A stretch of DNA of 64,000 nucleotides from Smittia aterrima. Lineage: Eukaryota > Arthropoda > Insecta > Diptera > Chironomidae. Both the position numbers and the translations under genes were made by a program. Below the pieces are notes generated by a model. It saw only the letters and a list, made by a program, of their open reading frames with translations. It was not told the origin of the DNA and made no database searches. Each line of letters opens with the position of its first letter. Positions within the stretch are counted from its first letter, which is position 1. Of this stretch, positions 22,066 to 33,635 are shown one piece after another. Location of the stretch: the NCBI GenBank assembly GCA_033063855.1, contig CP093831.1, forward strand, positions 27,156,001 to 27,220,000. The letters are read 5' to 3'.

Positions 22066-22685
22066 TTAAGCTTTCTCAACCTGAGTCGAAATGACAACAG
22101 GTTCAGTTTCTTCCTTCAGCTGGTAAAAGAGCGAGTACAGAACGATGAACTGATATCCTGGGAAAAGAACACAAAAGCATCCCAGGAAGATCCATAAAAG
22201 GTCAAAAGTTTCCATGGTCATTATCATAAGCATAATCATTACGATTAGAATCCAAATAGTTGAAATAAGCATAACAATCATCAAAGGTTTAATTTTTTTG
22301 TAATCTCGCTGAAAGTAAAATGAAAATTATTAAAATATTATTCAGATCGAATGTTTCTTACTTTATTTGATCCTTGAATACATTTCAATGAGCAAGGAAC
22401 GCAAAATGCAGTGATGAGAAGATTGACCAAAGCAAAAACGGTAACTGCGAAGACATAATCAGAATTTCATAACAAAAGGATTCACTTTTACTTACGTTGC
22501 GTTCGGTTAGAACAAAACATCAGCGAAAAGAGGTCATGATCTTCGCAGTTAAGACTTAGCAGTACAGAATAAAACCGTAAGTTCCACAAAAAACCCAATA
22601 AGTTTGAAACCAAGTTGAACCATCCGATGACACCACCTCCAGTTTCAAGTTCATATCCACACAAAAAGCTTTTAACTTTAATCAT
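22066..22685 (-). CDS. Insect four-helix membrane protein, copy 2
   Basis: Three exons (22496-22685, 22362-22444, 22066-22308) join in phase to 171 residues, with splice sites identical to those of copy 1 at 8772-9388. The N-terminus (MIKVKSFLCGYELETGGGVIGW) and the C-terminal half are nearly the same. Exon 1 after helix 1 and the loop before the second helix are more divergent (NLLGFLWNLRFYSVLLSLNC). Both copies keep frames and splice signals, which suggests both are used. Confidence 0.7.
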
Positions 22686-22722
22686 TTTTCTTCTGTAAAG
22701 AAATTTAAAAACACGAGATAGC

Positions 22723-23200
22723 TCACATTCTCTTTTCGTTTAAAATAAATCGATGAAATTTACCAAATTTAAACAGAACAGTGAAGAACAGTAAGAATAT
22801 TTTTTTGCAATCTTTTTCGAAATAAATGAGACTCACGAGTCCAAAATTATGTTCAGGCTTATCACTTGCCAAATTGAAAGTAAATGAGCGGATAGAATTT
22901 ATTCTGAACAAAACCAACGAAACAAGAGATTGCAAAATGCTGACTCTTTTTCTTAGACTGACTCTTATCACTTTTGCTTAAGTGGATGTGTTTTTTTTCG
23001 GGCCATTCGTGTGGTTGTTGCGTTATCAAAAATGATAATTGAGAGTAAGTTGATTGCGAAATGTAAATAATATTTTAGTCGCGGGAGCTCGACTGATATG
23101 CTTTAAATTACGAAGCTTCCGGCTCGAAGGTAGAACAGGAAACTAGAAATCAACTCCGATAATGTAAAAGATGATTTAACTTTGATTTTTAATTATCATG
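22723..23200 (-). pseudogene. Degenerate relative of the four-helix gene, copy 2
   Basis: This is the counterpart of 9443-9880, with different indels (a 15-base loss near 22900 and others near 23150). The readable frames do not match those of copy 1 over their length, which argues against function. Confidence 0.4.
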
Positions 23201-23487
23201 GAGTCGTACAAACCCGGTTCGCAGTGATAGAACAAGAAAGATCACATTGAAATTTTAATCTTGCTTGGAAATTCCAGAGTGCGTCTCGTGGGTTTCGCCC
23301 AAATGAAAATAGGATTCAAACATCAATAGGTTATCTCGTTGCGATTAATATTTGCTAAGACAACCGAAACTTTGAAATAAGAATGACAAATTTAAATTCA
23401 TGCGGTTCGCATTATTTCTTGGTGGTTCTGATTAAAGAGATTTATTCTGTCGATGAAGAAAAACTTCGAAGAAAATATAAATTTAGG

Positions 23488-23616
23488 GTAAAAGATCCTC
23501 CGACACACTTACTATTGTGAGCTTCCTGACCAGCTAATTTTTGCTATGAAATTCAAATTTTTCTCCGTGGTCAGGGAAGCTCACAATAGTAAGTGTCTGT
23601 CGGAGGATCTTTTACC
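23488..23616. repeat. Long hairpin, copy 2
   Basis: The arms at about 23488-23533 and 23569-23616 repeat the hairpin of 10209-10337. Here both arms carry TGAGCTTCC/GGAAGCTCA. Copy 1 has TGCGCTTCC against GGAAGCTCA, so copy 2 pairs better at that position. One C has been lost from the CCC run in the left arm. Confidence 0.85.
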
Positions 23617-23830
23617 TAAATTGATTTTCAATTGAATTTCTTACGCTGACTCCATGGGTCAATCTTTGCTTGTCTCGATAAGAATGACTTCGCCACAATG
23701 CCACAGTCGATATCAAAATGAGAGTGGAAATAATCGCAATTGTGATGATCAATTTAATATTTTTAAGGTTTTTAATCCGAAGAACCATGCTTTGTCCGTC
23801 TTCCGTGGTCCCTTGTTGAAATAAGTTCAT
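23612..23830 (-). CDS. Small single-pass membrane protein, unknown, copy 2
   Basis: A 72-codon frame from the ATG at 23830, identical over its first 70 residues to the one at 10293-10553. It stops where the hairpin begins: ENQF then AG GTAAAAG. Perfect preservation of the coding part in both blocks supports a real protein. A splice at the GTAAAAG donor would add residues from an unidentified exon. Confidence 0.45.
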   Translation of the reverse strand: MNLFQQGTTEDGQSMVLRIKNLKNIKLIITIAIISTLILISTVALWRSHSYRDKQRLTHGVSVRNSIENQFR

Positions 23831-26621
23831 TTTTTAGCCAGTCGATAGTCGATAGAGAATGTGATAGGAAAAGGTAATTTTGAGGATTTTTTGTTAGCTC
23901 ATCAGGTTCGGGAGTCAGCGTGCTGACCAGATCTTGGTCCACCTTTGACCAGCGCCAAGTGAAACTTCGTTCCTTTTGGAGTTAGAGCTTTCATTAAACA
24001 TTCTCGCGGGAAGAAGAAAAATCTGCAGCGATGTTTGCGTAAAATTTCCCTGTCAAATAAAACTGATAACGCAACGATTTATTTGTTTTCTAAGAACCAA
24101 AATAATTTTTATTTGTCTTATCATTTTGCCAACAAAACACGAAATTTAATAAAATGAGTGAAATGGAAGAGATCAAATTTCATAATTTTCCGAAAAAGAT
24201 CTTGCTGAAAATTTTCCAGGTCACCTGTGACAGGTCTTCCAAATTTTTTTGAATTCTCTCGTGTCCAAAAAGTAACTTTTTTTGTTTCTTTTTTGTTTCC
24301 AAACAAAATTTTGCAAAACTTTTTTAAAAAATAATTAAATATCGATCTCAAAGAATTTAACAGTTTTTTATGTTTAAAAATGTTAGGACCGGTATCGAAA
24401 AATTTGATTTTAAAGATATACTTTCTACCTGAAAAGATTTTGATTTAGAGGAATGAATATCGATCATAGAAACTATGTTTAGCGAAATTTTTGTTCAAAT
24501 ACAAATCACTAGATAAGTTTTTAAAATAGTCCGTCCGTTCGTCCCTCCGTCCGATGTTCTGTCAGCTCACAGCCGGACGGACAGACAAAAGTTTATGGCA
24601 ATTTAATGGCAGAAAAAGTTATGGCAACTTATGGCTCACAGACGGACGGTCGGACGGATAGACAGACAGACGGACAGACTGACTTGGGATATTTATGGAT
24701 AGTTGTTATGGAACATATGAAAATTTAATACCGAAAAGCGAAAAACGAAAAATCCTTGTACCAGGTCGCCTGTGACCGGTCTTCTGAATTTTTTTGACTG
24801 CAATTGCGTCTAAAATTAACGGGCGAAAGTATCGCTCATGCTTGAATAGGCGTGAAGATCAAATTTCAATTTAGTTTTGGAAACTTTAAAAGATGTAAAG
24901 GCTGAGCGATCAAAGGGAAAGCTCTTTCTGTCTTCATAAATGATCTTCAACAGTTGCGTTGCATGCTCATCTTTCGCCGATTCCTTTTCTAAAGGTTATA
25001 ACTGAAAACTATTTTTTAATCTTCATGAATTTCTCTTATCAATGTATTTAGTTTTTAGGGCTATAAATGTGTTATTTCTTTAGTTGTATGCAGATGCCAT
25101 TGACTAATAGTCTTCGTCTTAGGCTACACCCATTGCGTTTATATTTCAAATAAAAAATCCGAAAAAATGAGAATTCAAGATTTAAAATGTTTTTTCTATT
25201 TCATACAAACAAAGAAAAGCATTCGGGTTAGTATTATATTTTTGTTTCTTAATTTGTTCGTAAGATTAAAGAATTTTTCTTAGAAAAATCCAAAGAGGTC
25301 AACTCGTGTTTGCTTGCAAGAAGATTTCACGGAAAAACTCAAAAGATAATCTTAATGTGTTGCAGATCGTGGCTAGCTGAATCTAAAATTTTCTAATTCA
25401 CTAAATGCATTTATTTTATTTCCAATTATTTGCAAGAAAAAAGCTCTTGAGAAAAGTTACTGAAAGGATCTCTTGTTATAAAAATTTTAAAAATCGTTTT
25501 ATCTCCTTTTGTTTGTTTGAATATTTATTAATCGGTTATTAATCGGGGAAATATGGTCCAGGAACCAGGTCCTTAGAAAGATGACGAGTCCTTCCTCCCC
25601 TACAGTTCCAATGATGCGTCACAGGTCGAAGAAAAGTATTTTTCAAAAAATTAATATGGTCGAAGACGAGAAATTTTCACTGAATCTTGTTCGCGAACAA
25701 TGATGTTGTCAGAAATCGAATCCTTCGTTGCTCGAGGTGTTCGCGCACTTCCATTATGCCCAGATCGTGGTGGAAATCCAATGGTTATGTCCATGCGGTG
25801 ACGGCGCCCGTGCAATTTCTGGATTTTTCTTTGTTGATCACGTCGAAACAATTTTGTTGAAAATTCGATGTTGATTTAACTGTTCTGGAGATTAATCGTC
25901 GTTCTGAGTGAGCATCCCCCAAAATCTCCCTCAGCAACTACGTATTAGTCCCCGTCAGCGAGTCTTCACTGTAATTTCAACTTCACTTTGAATGACAAAG
26001 CGAAGCGAAGAATTACGCCATTTGTCGAAATCGGGATTTTTTCAAATTTTTCTTGAAATTTCATCAAAATTTTGTGTTGATTTCGATGGAAACAGAGTCA
26101 ATTGTTTGCTTCGACTCTTCAAGGCTTCGGCTCAGGATCAGTTTAGAAGCACAGACCGTGGAATTCGATGAACTGCGCAGTCAAATTTCTTCTCGAACTT
26201 TCTCCGCTGCGGTGTTGAATTTCGGCTCTCAATCGATGACTTTCCATGAAATATCACTACGTTTGGATGAATACAATACTTTTAAATAATTTTTGGCTGC
26301 CTAGAAAGGACTTTTTCGAATTAACATCGCCTCTCAATTTTGGACGATGCGGTTGAGTCGGCAGCCGAATGACGACTGTTTTATCTCCTTTTTTCCATTT
26401 TATTTATGCTTATGCATTCCAATCTCTTGTTAACACAGTAATATTTCTTTTTGATAAAAATAATTAAATTTTCCTTCAAAGAAATCCTTTATTGCTGAAA
26501 ACTAAAGAACAAGTTTATTGATGATTTTTAACCTGTTGTAGTAACATTATAACTTTTATTGTTTTATGAACAAATATTTCTCTCAAGACAATTACAAACT
26601 GATCCTCCCTCTAGCAATTAA
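23831..26621. other. Repeat-rich spacer of the second block
   Basis: This is the counterpart of 10560-12677: the inverted-repeat partner (23880-24110), the GGAC-rich element without its left end (24530-24760), and AT-rich sequence. The difference is the insertion described separately at 25513-26386. No gene was recognised. Confidence 0.45.
25513..26386 (-). mobile_element. Inserted element of about 0.87 kb with target-site duplication
   Basis: Compared with copy 1 at 12430-12450, the second block is interrupted after GTTTTATCTCCTTTT (25497-25511), and that string recurs at about 26370-26384. This is a direct duplication of about 15 bases. The inserted DNA is richer in GC than its surroundings. 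Read on the minus strand it ends in AATAACCGATTAATAAATATTC, like a simple retrotransposon tail. A 66-codon frame at 25651-25851 is too short to name. A 5'-truncated non-LTR retrotransposon fits best; family unknown. Confidence 0.65.
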
Positions 26622-27517
26622 TTATTCTTCAATCAAAACATTTGAGCTGATCCAATCCGAAAATTCTCTCACTTCTGTGAAAACCGTGTAGGAGTTTACG
26701 TCACAACGTTTACTTTCGTTTAAAATAGTGGCTGAGACGATTCCCTGGATGTACCAAACGTGGTTGTCAGGCACAAAGAATCCTTTACCTAAATATTTTT
26801 TCATGAAAATTTTAATTCTAATTTTTAGAAGTGTTTTAAATTATTTCTACCTGCATCACCAAAGCATGGAATTGAGTTGACAACGCTTCCAGCTCCACAA
26901 AAAGTTCTGTTGCTCGAAATTTTTTCAAAGAAATGATTTGCGAAACATATATCTCTGGGAATTCGTTTAATGTCCATTTGCCGTGAAATATCTTCAGAAT
27001 AAGATTCGTTTGATTTTCCAAAACCAACAACGAAACCTTCCGCATTTTCATTTTTAGAGAAGTTTTTACTCCAAAGACACACAGGCGATATAATATCAGA
27101 GAACTTTATTGAAGACGCGGATCGCAAGATTGCCACGTCTGCGTCGTATCGTTGTGAAAGAACATTCCAGTCAGGATGAATCAAAATTTCGTTTGGGTAA
27201 AAGACTTCAACGCCTCTTTCATACGCCACCGATAAATTATATTTTCCAAGTAGTGCGACAATTTCGTGAGCTTTTTTGCGATATGTCTCGTCTTTCTGTT
27301 GAATGCAATGTGCGGCAGTTATCAAAGCTTTTTTAGATATAATTGTAGCTCCGCAGAAGTATCTTTGTGATGGAATGTAGATCAAACTTGCATGCCAAGG
27401 CCATTGACCGGGAATTGATTTTTCTCCATTCAACTTATTTTCATCTTTGCGTCCACACTTGCTTTGAACTGATGACAAAGCAATCAAGAGAACAACCAAG
27501 CACTTAAAAGACAACAT
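26622..27517 (-). CDS. Catalytically inactive serine protease homologue, copy 2
   Basis: Two exons, 26851-27517 and 26622-26788 (phase 1, intron of 62 bases), give 277 residues. There is a signal peptide of about 19 residues, then CGRKDENKLNGEKSIPGQWPWHASL, the activation-cleavage area being atypical. The fold carries His70 (TAAHC) and Asp125 (RYDADVAIL). At the serine site the sequence over the exon join is CFGDAGKGFF where proteases have GDSGGP. The nucleophile at residue 222 is Ala and the oxyanion glycine after it is changed too. It should not cut peptides. Such homologues act as cofactors in insect melanization and Toll cascades; no CLIP domain is present. The sister copy at 12678 is frameshifted. 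Confidence 0.85.
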
Positions 27518-28302
27518 TGCGACTGAACATTAAGAAAGCAAATTTAATTTATATTAATCGATACAAAGTGTGAGCTATTAGGTGTGAGTTAATATTTGAC
27601 AAAACAAATTTAATATTATGAAATTTTTAGCCCATTCCATACAAATAAAGAATTAACCGAAGACACATTGATGCCAAATTTATTAAAAAGAGCTTTAGGG
27701 TTTGTATTGGCGACTCAACGCTCACACTGCTCTCTCTAAAAAATAAACACAGAATTTCATTTCATTATTTGTTCGTATGATTAAAAAATCTTTCTTAGAA
27801 ACTCCAGAGGTCAACCCGTGCTTGCATGCAAGAGGATTTTACGGAAAAAGTCACAAGATAATCTTAATGTGTTGTTGCAGATTGTTGCTGATTGAATTTA
27901 AATTTTCTTGTTTACTAAATGCATTTTAATAAAATGATTTAATTCTGTTTGAATTAATTTTATTGAAAATCTTTAAACATAAATTGCTCAAAAGAAAATA
28001 TCAACTCTAGGATTGGCAAGGTACTTCAGAGATTTCTACTTCAATGATTTCCTGTTTGCAAGTGACCGTCTGGTACCAAAGCTTCTGTTCAAATAATTTG
28101 AATGTTTGGCAGCAAATGTCGCTGTATCCAAAAGTGTTAGCGATCTTTTGAAGAGACAAACATTATACGATGCTCAAGTGACTGTTCGGTTCACCAGATG
28201 CAAATTTGAGTGAGTAGTTAATAATATTTATTTCTCTCAATAATATTTATGAAAATTTTGAACAAGAAGATTCACTTTCAGCTGAAAATTCGGAGACAGT
28301 TT
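27518..28302 (-). other. Spacer with the cysteine-containing fragment, copy 2
   Basis: At 28017-28140 the minus strand reads CLSLQKIANTFGYSDICCQTFKLFEQ...TCKQEII...EVPCQS and stops. A stop codon lies just before CLSL, so no start was found. It is a likely remnant of a small secreted cysteine-rich gene shared with 14065-14190. Confidence 0.35.
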
Positions 28303-29384
28303 TCAAATTACGAATTCAATTGAAAGAGATTTTTCTTTCGAAACTGCCTTCAAGCTAACGTTGCTGCAGTAACTATCGAAGAAAATCTTCCGCGTCGCGA
28401 AAACAATGAAAACCAAGAAAGCAGAGTAACAATTGATTTCGTCGGAGAAAGGAGAATCGTTTAAAGCCAATTCTGAGTAGATTCTCACGGAACAAACCAT
28501 CGCTAGGATTAAAAAAAGTTGAACGTTCATCCAAAATCTGAAATCATTCGAAATTAATTACAATTCAGAAATTAATTTTAAAGCAATGCTTGCCTCTTCT
28601 TCTGCATTTCAAACCAACTTTGATCGAGGAAGTTTTTGGTTTTTGACAATCGAAACAAATTAATTGCAGACATGACAAAAAAAATGATTAGAAAAATCAA
28701 ATTGCTGAGCACAACTGCGTACAAATTCATCATTGTCGGAGAATATGGAATAACGTTACCTAACCACAAAGACAAAACTATGCGCAATCCTCCAAATACT
28801 CCAATGACATAAAACCAATAAATCTTAAGCCTCAAAGAATCATCGGCGGATGATTTGCCTTTCCTAAGAAAAAAATTGTCAAATAATTATTTCAATTGCT
28901 AAAATGCGTTCCTTTTACTTACCGAGTTGTCAACCAAATATCGAACTGCGAAACAGTCATCCATAGCACAGATAACAAGAAGCCAACTAATGTTAAACTT
29001 AACAAAAGTTTGGCCGTGGAAACCGGAACGAGGTTCATCAATGAAGCAGAAACAAACATGGTCATCAATGAAATCACTAAATTAAATTCAATCTTCACAC
29101 AAAGCGTTGCGTTAAGTTTTCTGAAAACTGTTGCAATCATCATAAGAACAGAAGAAACGAAAACTGAAAAAAAAATTAAATTATTTATGGTTAAAATAAA
29201 TTAATATTTTGAGAAACTTACAGAAACATTCAAAAATAAATCGAAAAACATTTCTTTCTTTGCACGCATTTGAGGAATAACAAGGTTTTTCGACGTTTGT
29301 TTTCTTATGAGAGAAAACGAAAATTATTATCAGCGCTAAGTAGCCGGCAACTGCGATGATCACACAATTTCTTTTTCTAAACAT
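28303..29384 (-). CDS. Methuselah-like short receptor, copy C
   Basis: Exons 29222-29384, 28923-29163, 28594-28863 and 28303-28537 join in phase to 302 residues. The N-terminus is MFRKRNCVIIAVAGYLALIIIFVFSH, an anchor helix. Only about 30 residues with two cysteines lie outside before helix 1. Helix 3 ends LWMTVSQFDIWLTTR. Intron 3 begins GCAAGC, not GT. The tail after helix 7 is short and ends KSLSIEFVI. Copies G and I are the closest relatives and share a 270-base exon 3. Ligand unknown; an outer domain this small could hardly hold the known Methuselah ligand site. Confidence 0.75.
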
Positions 29385-29513
29385 TTTAACGACTTGTTGT
29401 CTCAAGAAATCAACGAGAACTGACACGAGTTTTGATTCAGAACTTTAAGAGTATCCGCGAGAGATTAATGCAAACCTCTCAATAATATTATTTAAAAAAA
29501 TTTGTGATCAGAG

Positions 29514-30143
29514 AGAGAGAGAGAGTATTAAGGACTCGGGCTAACCCTGTTTTACCAGACAGTTGCCCAATCATCTTCAGAAGGTGACCTCGGACATATC
29601 CTTGGTCCTCCTGAAGAAGGTACCGGGGGCTAGTACTCACCCCATGGCACTATCCTTTGCCTTCCACAACGTCATACAATCGGGAAATTGGGTAGGGAAG
29701 GAGAAGGAAGGAACTCCGTCGCCTACGTCCACAGTGTGGTTCGGTTCATTCGGAGGGGAATGCTCTGAAGCTGAAACTTTCCCCATTAACAGTCATGACC
29801 CTTTAAGCTCCTTGAAACTCAAATTAACACATTGCGAACTCTCTGACATGTGACATGACTGACACAGTAGTGTTCGACCGCCGTTGACTGCAATGAGTCT
29901 ACTAATCTACCTGCATTCATGACGTCACAACATCGAACGTTGGAGTACATGAGAGCGAACCTGACTGTACACGAGTACTTGTTTCATTTTTATCCCATTC
30001 TGACCGTCCAAGAGAATAACTCTTTGAAGACTTTTTTCTTGCCCAAGGCTGGGACCGAACTTCTGATCTAACACTCGTTGAGAATGTAGATACAAAATAC
30101 TCGTCCCATTACCACTAAGCCGTCACAGTCTGGAACACGGTTT
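29514..30143 (-). mobile_element. tRNA-derived SINE with target-site duplication
   Basis: The matching spacer at 39300-39400 lacks this piece. The flanks here are AATTTGTGATCAG and AATTTGTTATCAG, a target-site duplication of about 13 bases with one change. Read on the minus strand from about 30130, the head has a polymerase III A box (GGCTTAGTGG) and, 50 bases on, a B box (AGTTCGGTCCC), as in tRNA-derived SINEs. The body is GC-rich and it ends in a CT repeat of about 14 bases. The 96-codon plus-strand frame inside (29563-29853) is not a gene. Confidence 0.8.
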
Positions 30144-30369
30144 AATTTGTTATCAGTTCATCAGTTCCAAGAAATTATTATATTAATTTTGCATAAGAAG
30201 CTTAAGTTCAAAGATCGAAAGGAGAGCGCCACAGCATTCTCCAAAGTTTTTTTATTTGGTACAGATTTTTCTTCTTTATTACAATTATTTTGAACTTTAA
30301 GTAAATTAAAGGAAAATATATTTTTGTTTTGTGATTAAAATGAATTTATATTTTGGCAAAGTTTGTAAA

Positions 30370-31556
30370 TTACGCCACTGGAGCTTCTTCAATCGAGTTT
30401 TCCTCAGAGGGACAAAGGTTCTCCGTCGACACAATCGCTGAGCTTTGATTGTTGTCCCAGAAAATCTTCCAATCTTCTTCCCGGGTCGCGAAAATAGTAA
30501 AGACCATGAATGCAGAGTAGCAATTTATTGCGTTGGAAAAAAGTAAAAAACTTTCTGATTCAACATTGACTGTTACGTAACCAATCGTGCCAAAGATCAT
30601 CAAAAAATTATAATTCATTATCAATCTGAAATCATTAAAAATGTATTTAATTTTGAGGCTAGAAATTATTGAAATCGAATCTTGCCTGTCGTCCTGTATT
30701 TCGAACCAATTGTGACCGTTGAAGTGTTTTGAAATTTTATGAGCTACATAAAGGAAAACGACTTGAAAAAAATAATTTATGACTAATATTCCGCCGAAGA
30801 TCTGATCGAATGGGACATATGCATTGAATGGCAAGATTGCGACCACTGCGCCAACTATTCCAAAGACGTACGCAAAATAAAACCAAAAATAGCGATCGGG
30901 TGTTGTTTGAACCTTCCTGTGAAGTAAATTCATCTTCAGGAATACATATTTAATTTTTAATGTTTCTTCTTCTTACCGCATGGTCTGCCAAGCATCGGAG
31001 ATCGACACCGAATGCCACAACAAAGAGCTCAGGATGCCAATTGTCAATAAAAAGTCCGATATTCTGTTTTCCAATTTGAAAAGCATTGTCGACGAAACAG
31101 AAACGAAGAAGAACATCGATGACATCACCAAACAAAATTCAATCTTCGCAGTAAGAGTCGCGATAAGCTTTCTTATGAAAACAGGGGTCAAAGCTGTGAT
31201 TGTCATCAGAAGAACAGAAGAGACGAAAACTAAAAAAAACGAATTCTTAATGGAAATTTTAATTAATTTTTTGACTTACAGAAGTATTCAAAAACAATTC
31301 GATATAAACGTTCATTTCCGGTAAATTCGGAGATGTAAATGTTCTCTAAATAAAATCTTTTGCAAGGGGTCACGTCCTTGATTTCGTCGAGGTCTATATC
31401 CCCTTTTTTTGAGAATGAAAATTTTATCATCTTCACCTCCAGAAAAGGACAACCTTCTTCTTCATCAAACCCAAGATAAAATTTGAAAAATAATGCCAGC
31501 ACAATGTAACCGATCGCGGTAGTTGCAAATGTCACAACTTGTTTTATGCCGGACAT
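30370..31556 (-). CDS. Methuselah-like short receptor, copy D
   Basis: Exons 31280-31556, 30977-31229, 30686-30916 and 30370-30625 give 338 residues, closest to copy B. The outer segment after the N-terminal anchor is about 60 residues with few cysteines. Helix 3 ends LLWHSVSISDAWQTMR, so the usual FDIW motif is altered to SDAW. Intron 3 is 60 bases, starts GCAAGA and contains no stop in the reading frame. Retaining it would insert 20 residues between helices 5 and 6 without breaking the protein. The tail ends NSIEEAPVA. Confidence 0.75.
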
Positions 31557-32000
31557 TTTCAAACGCCTTATTTGAAGCAATTTGTAGCACGAACTGATCA
31601 AATTTTTTTGAAACATTTCTATTTATGAATTCGAACTTTAGGAGATATTCTCTCAGAGAGTTCGCGAAAGATTTTCAACAAATCTCTCAAAAACATTTAT
31701 TATAAAAAATTTGTTATCAGTTCCTTAAAAACATAATAAATCTTTTATAACTAACTTCAGTTCAAAAGCCGAATAGAGAGTTCTCGGAGCAAATCAAAAG
31801 TAAGTTCAAGCTTGATCGACGTATCTTTTATTATAGATTACGAAAATATTATCCGCAGTCGAGGCCGTAATCTGTTACGAGAAAGTAGCGAGAACTGACA
31901 AAATATAATCTTAAATCTAAACTGACGAAATTTATGTTTTGTTTTTTGTGAGATTATTATTAGATATAAATATGAATTTCATTTGTGGACAGTTCGGAAA
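31557..32000. other. Intergenic spacer of the receptor array
   Basis: This holds the promoter side of copy D (a GATCAGTTCG initiator on the minus strand near 31590) and AT-rich sequence. It resembles 4380-4520, showing that copy A lost its last exon by joining to such a spacer. Confidence 0.4.
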
Positions 32001-33400
32001 TTAAGTTACTGAAGTTTCTTCATTCAAGTAATCGTTAGAGGGACTAAGGTCCTCCGTTGTCAGATACTCTAAACTTCTGTAATTGTCCATGAGAATCTTC
32101 CGAGCTTCTTTACGGGTCGCGAAAATACCAAAGACCCAGAAAGCAGAATAGCAAGTGATCGCGTTGGAAAACAGCAAATAACTTTCAGTTCCAACAAACA
32201 TTGCGGTCACTCTCAAAATGCAAACCACCAAGAAGATCAAAATGAGTCGACCGCTAAGCAAATATCTGAAATCATTAGAAATTGATAACATTTTTTGTGA
32301 AATTATTTAAACCAATTCTTGCCTGTCCACTTGTCCTTCGAACCAACTCTGTCCCTCAAAGGTTTCTGATATTGTAGTCAAAACTTTTCTCGTGTCACGG
32401 ACGATAAAGAGAAGAGAAACCAAATAAATGATGAATGGAGTTATAAGACAAATCATCAATATTGTCGTAAAAGCTGCTAATGAGCTGAATGACGACCACA
32501 GCAGAACTACGCTGAATCCTCCAACTACTCCAAAGCTGAAAAAACAGTAAAACTGGAAATAGCGATCGGGTGTTGCTTGGACCTTTCTGGATATGAAAAA
32601 ATGTTAAGAATTGTTAATAAACAGATGTTACTTCTTCTCACCGCGTGGTCCGCCAAACATCGTAATTCATCACAGTAAACCACAACAACGATTTTAGGAA
32701 GCCAATCGCCATCAAACAGATGGAAATTTTGTTCTTCGAATCGACGAACATCGACGAAGAGATTGTAACAAAAAAGAACATCAATGACATCATCAAACAA
32801 AATTCAATCTTTGCAGTGATCGTCACGATAAATTTTCTGAAGAAAATAGCGGTCATAGCTGTTGCTGTCATCATAAGAACAGAAGAAGCAAAAACTGAAA
32901 AAAAGAAATATTTTTTTATAAAAAAAAAATATTTATCTTATAGACTTACAGAAGTAATCGAATATTTCTCGATAAAAAACTTGATTTATGGTGAAGTCGA
33001 AAGCGAAGGTTACAGAGGCCTTAAAATAATCCTTGTTGCAATGATTCTCGTTCCTGTTTGCCCTCTTGTCAAAGAAAATTTTCCCATCTTTCCCGTGCGA
33101 TAACAGCGATCTGTAGACTGAATCGTCCAAACAAGATGAATCATCATGTTTGTAATCAAAGGCTCCATTACATTTGTCGTAGAATGAGTCGTAGTTATCG
33201 TTCAAATAATTCTTTATGTAGTTTTCATCGCAGACTCCTCGATCTTCGCAGCAAAACTGAAAGCAATTATTTTGAAAACGACAACCATTTTCGACGACAC
33301 CAAAAGAAAACTTGAAAAATATTATCAACGCAAAGTAGCCGAAGCCATTAAAAGCGAGGATCTTCCAATTTCTTTTAGGAAGGAAAGTATAGCGACTCAT
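32001..33400 (-). CDS. Methuselah-like short receptor, copy E
   Basis: Exons 32950-33400, 32642-32894, 32323-32586 and 32001-32265 give 410 residues. Exon 1 is longer than in B-D. After the anchor helix (FGYFALIIFFKFSFGV) the outer part is about 110 residues with several cysteines (CRFQNNCFQFCCEDRGVC...KCN...C...NHC). This makes it the fullest ectodomain in the array along with F and J. Helix 3 ends LLWFTVMNYDVWRTTR; intron 3 begins GCAAGA. The tail after helix 7 has Ser/Thr/Glu-rich sequence. Exon 1 shows no damage. Confidence 0.75.
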
Positions 33401-33635
33401 TCTTAAAAGCAACTAACACGAACTGAGTCAAATTTTGTATTTTTGTTTTTTATTTAGAGAATCTGATAGAGAAATTTCTCGAACTTTTCAATAATATTTA
33501 TTTGTTGAAAACACTTTGATATTCTTGTATAACACGTTTCGATTTTAAAACCGAATAAAAAGTGCGGAGGGTTTGAAATTACGTCACAACAATCCCTGGA
33601 GTTTTTTTATTTGGAAAGGATTTTTCTCTAGAGGG

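Noticed and set aside
29563..29853. 96-codon plus-strand frame
   Set aside because: It lies wholly inside the SINE-like insertion and is absent from the matching spacer at 39.3 kb; it is long only because the element is GC-rich.
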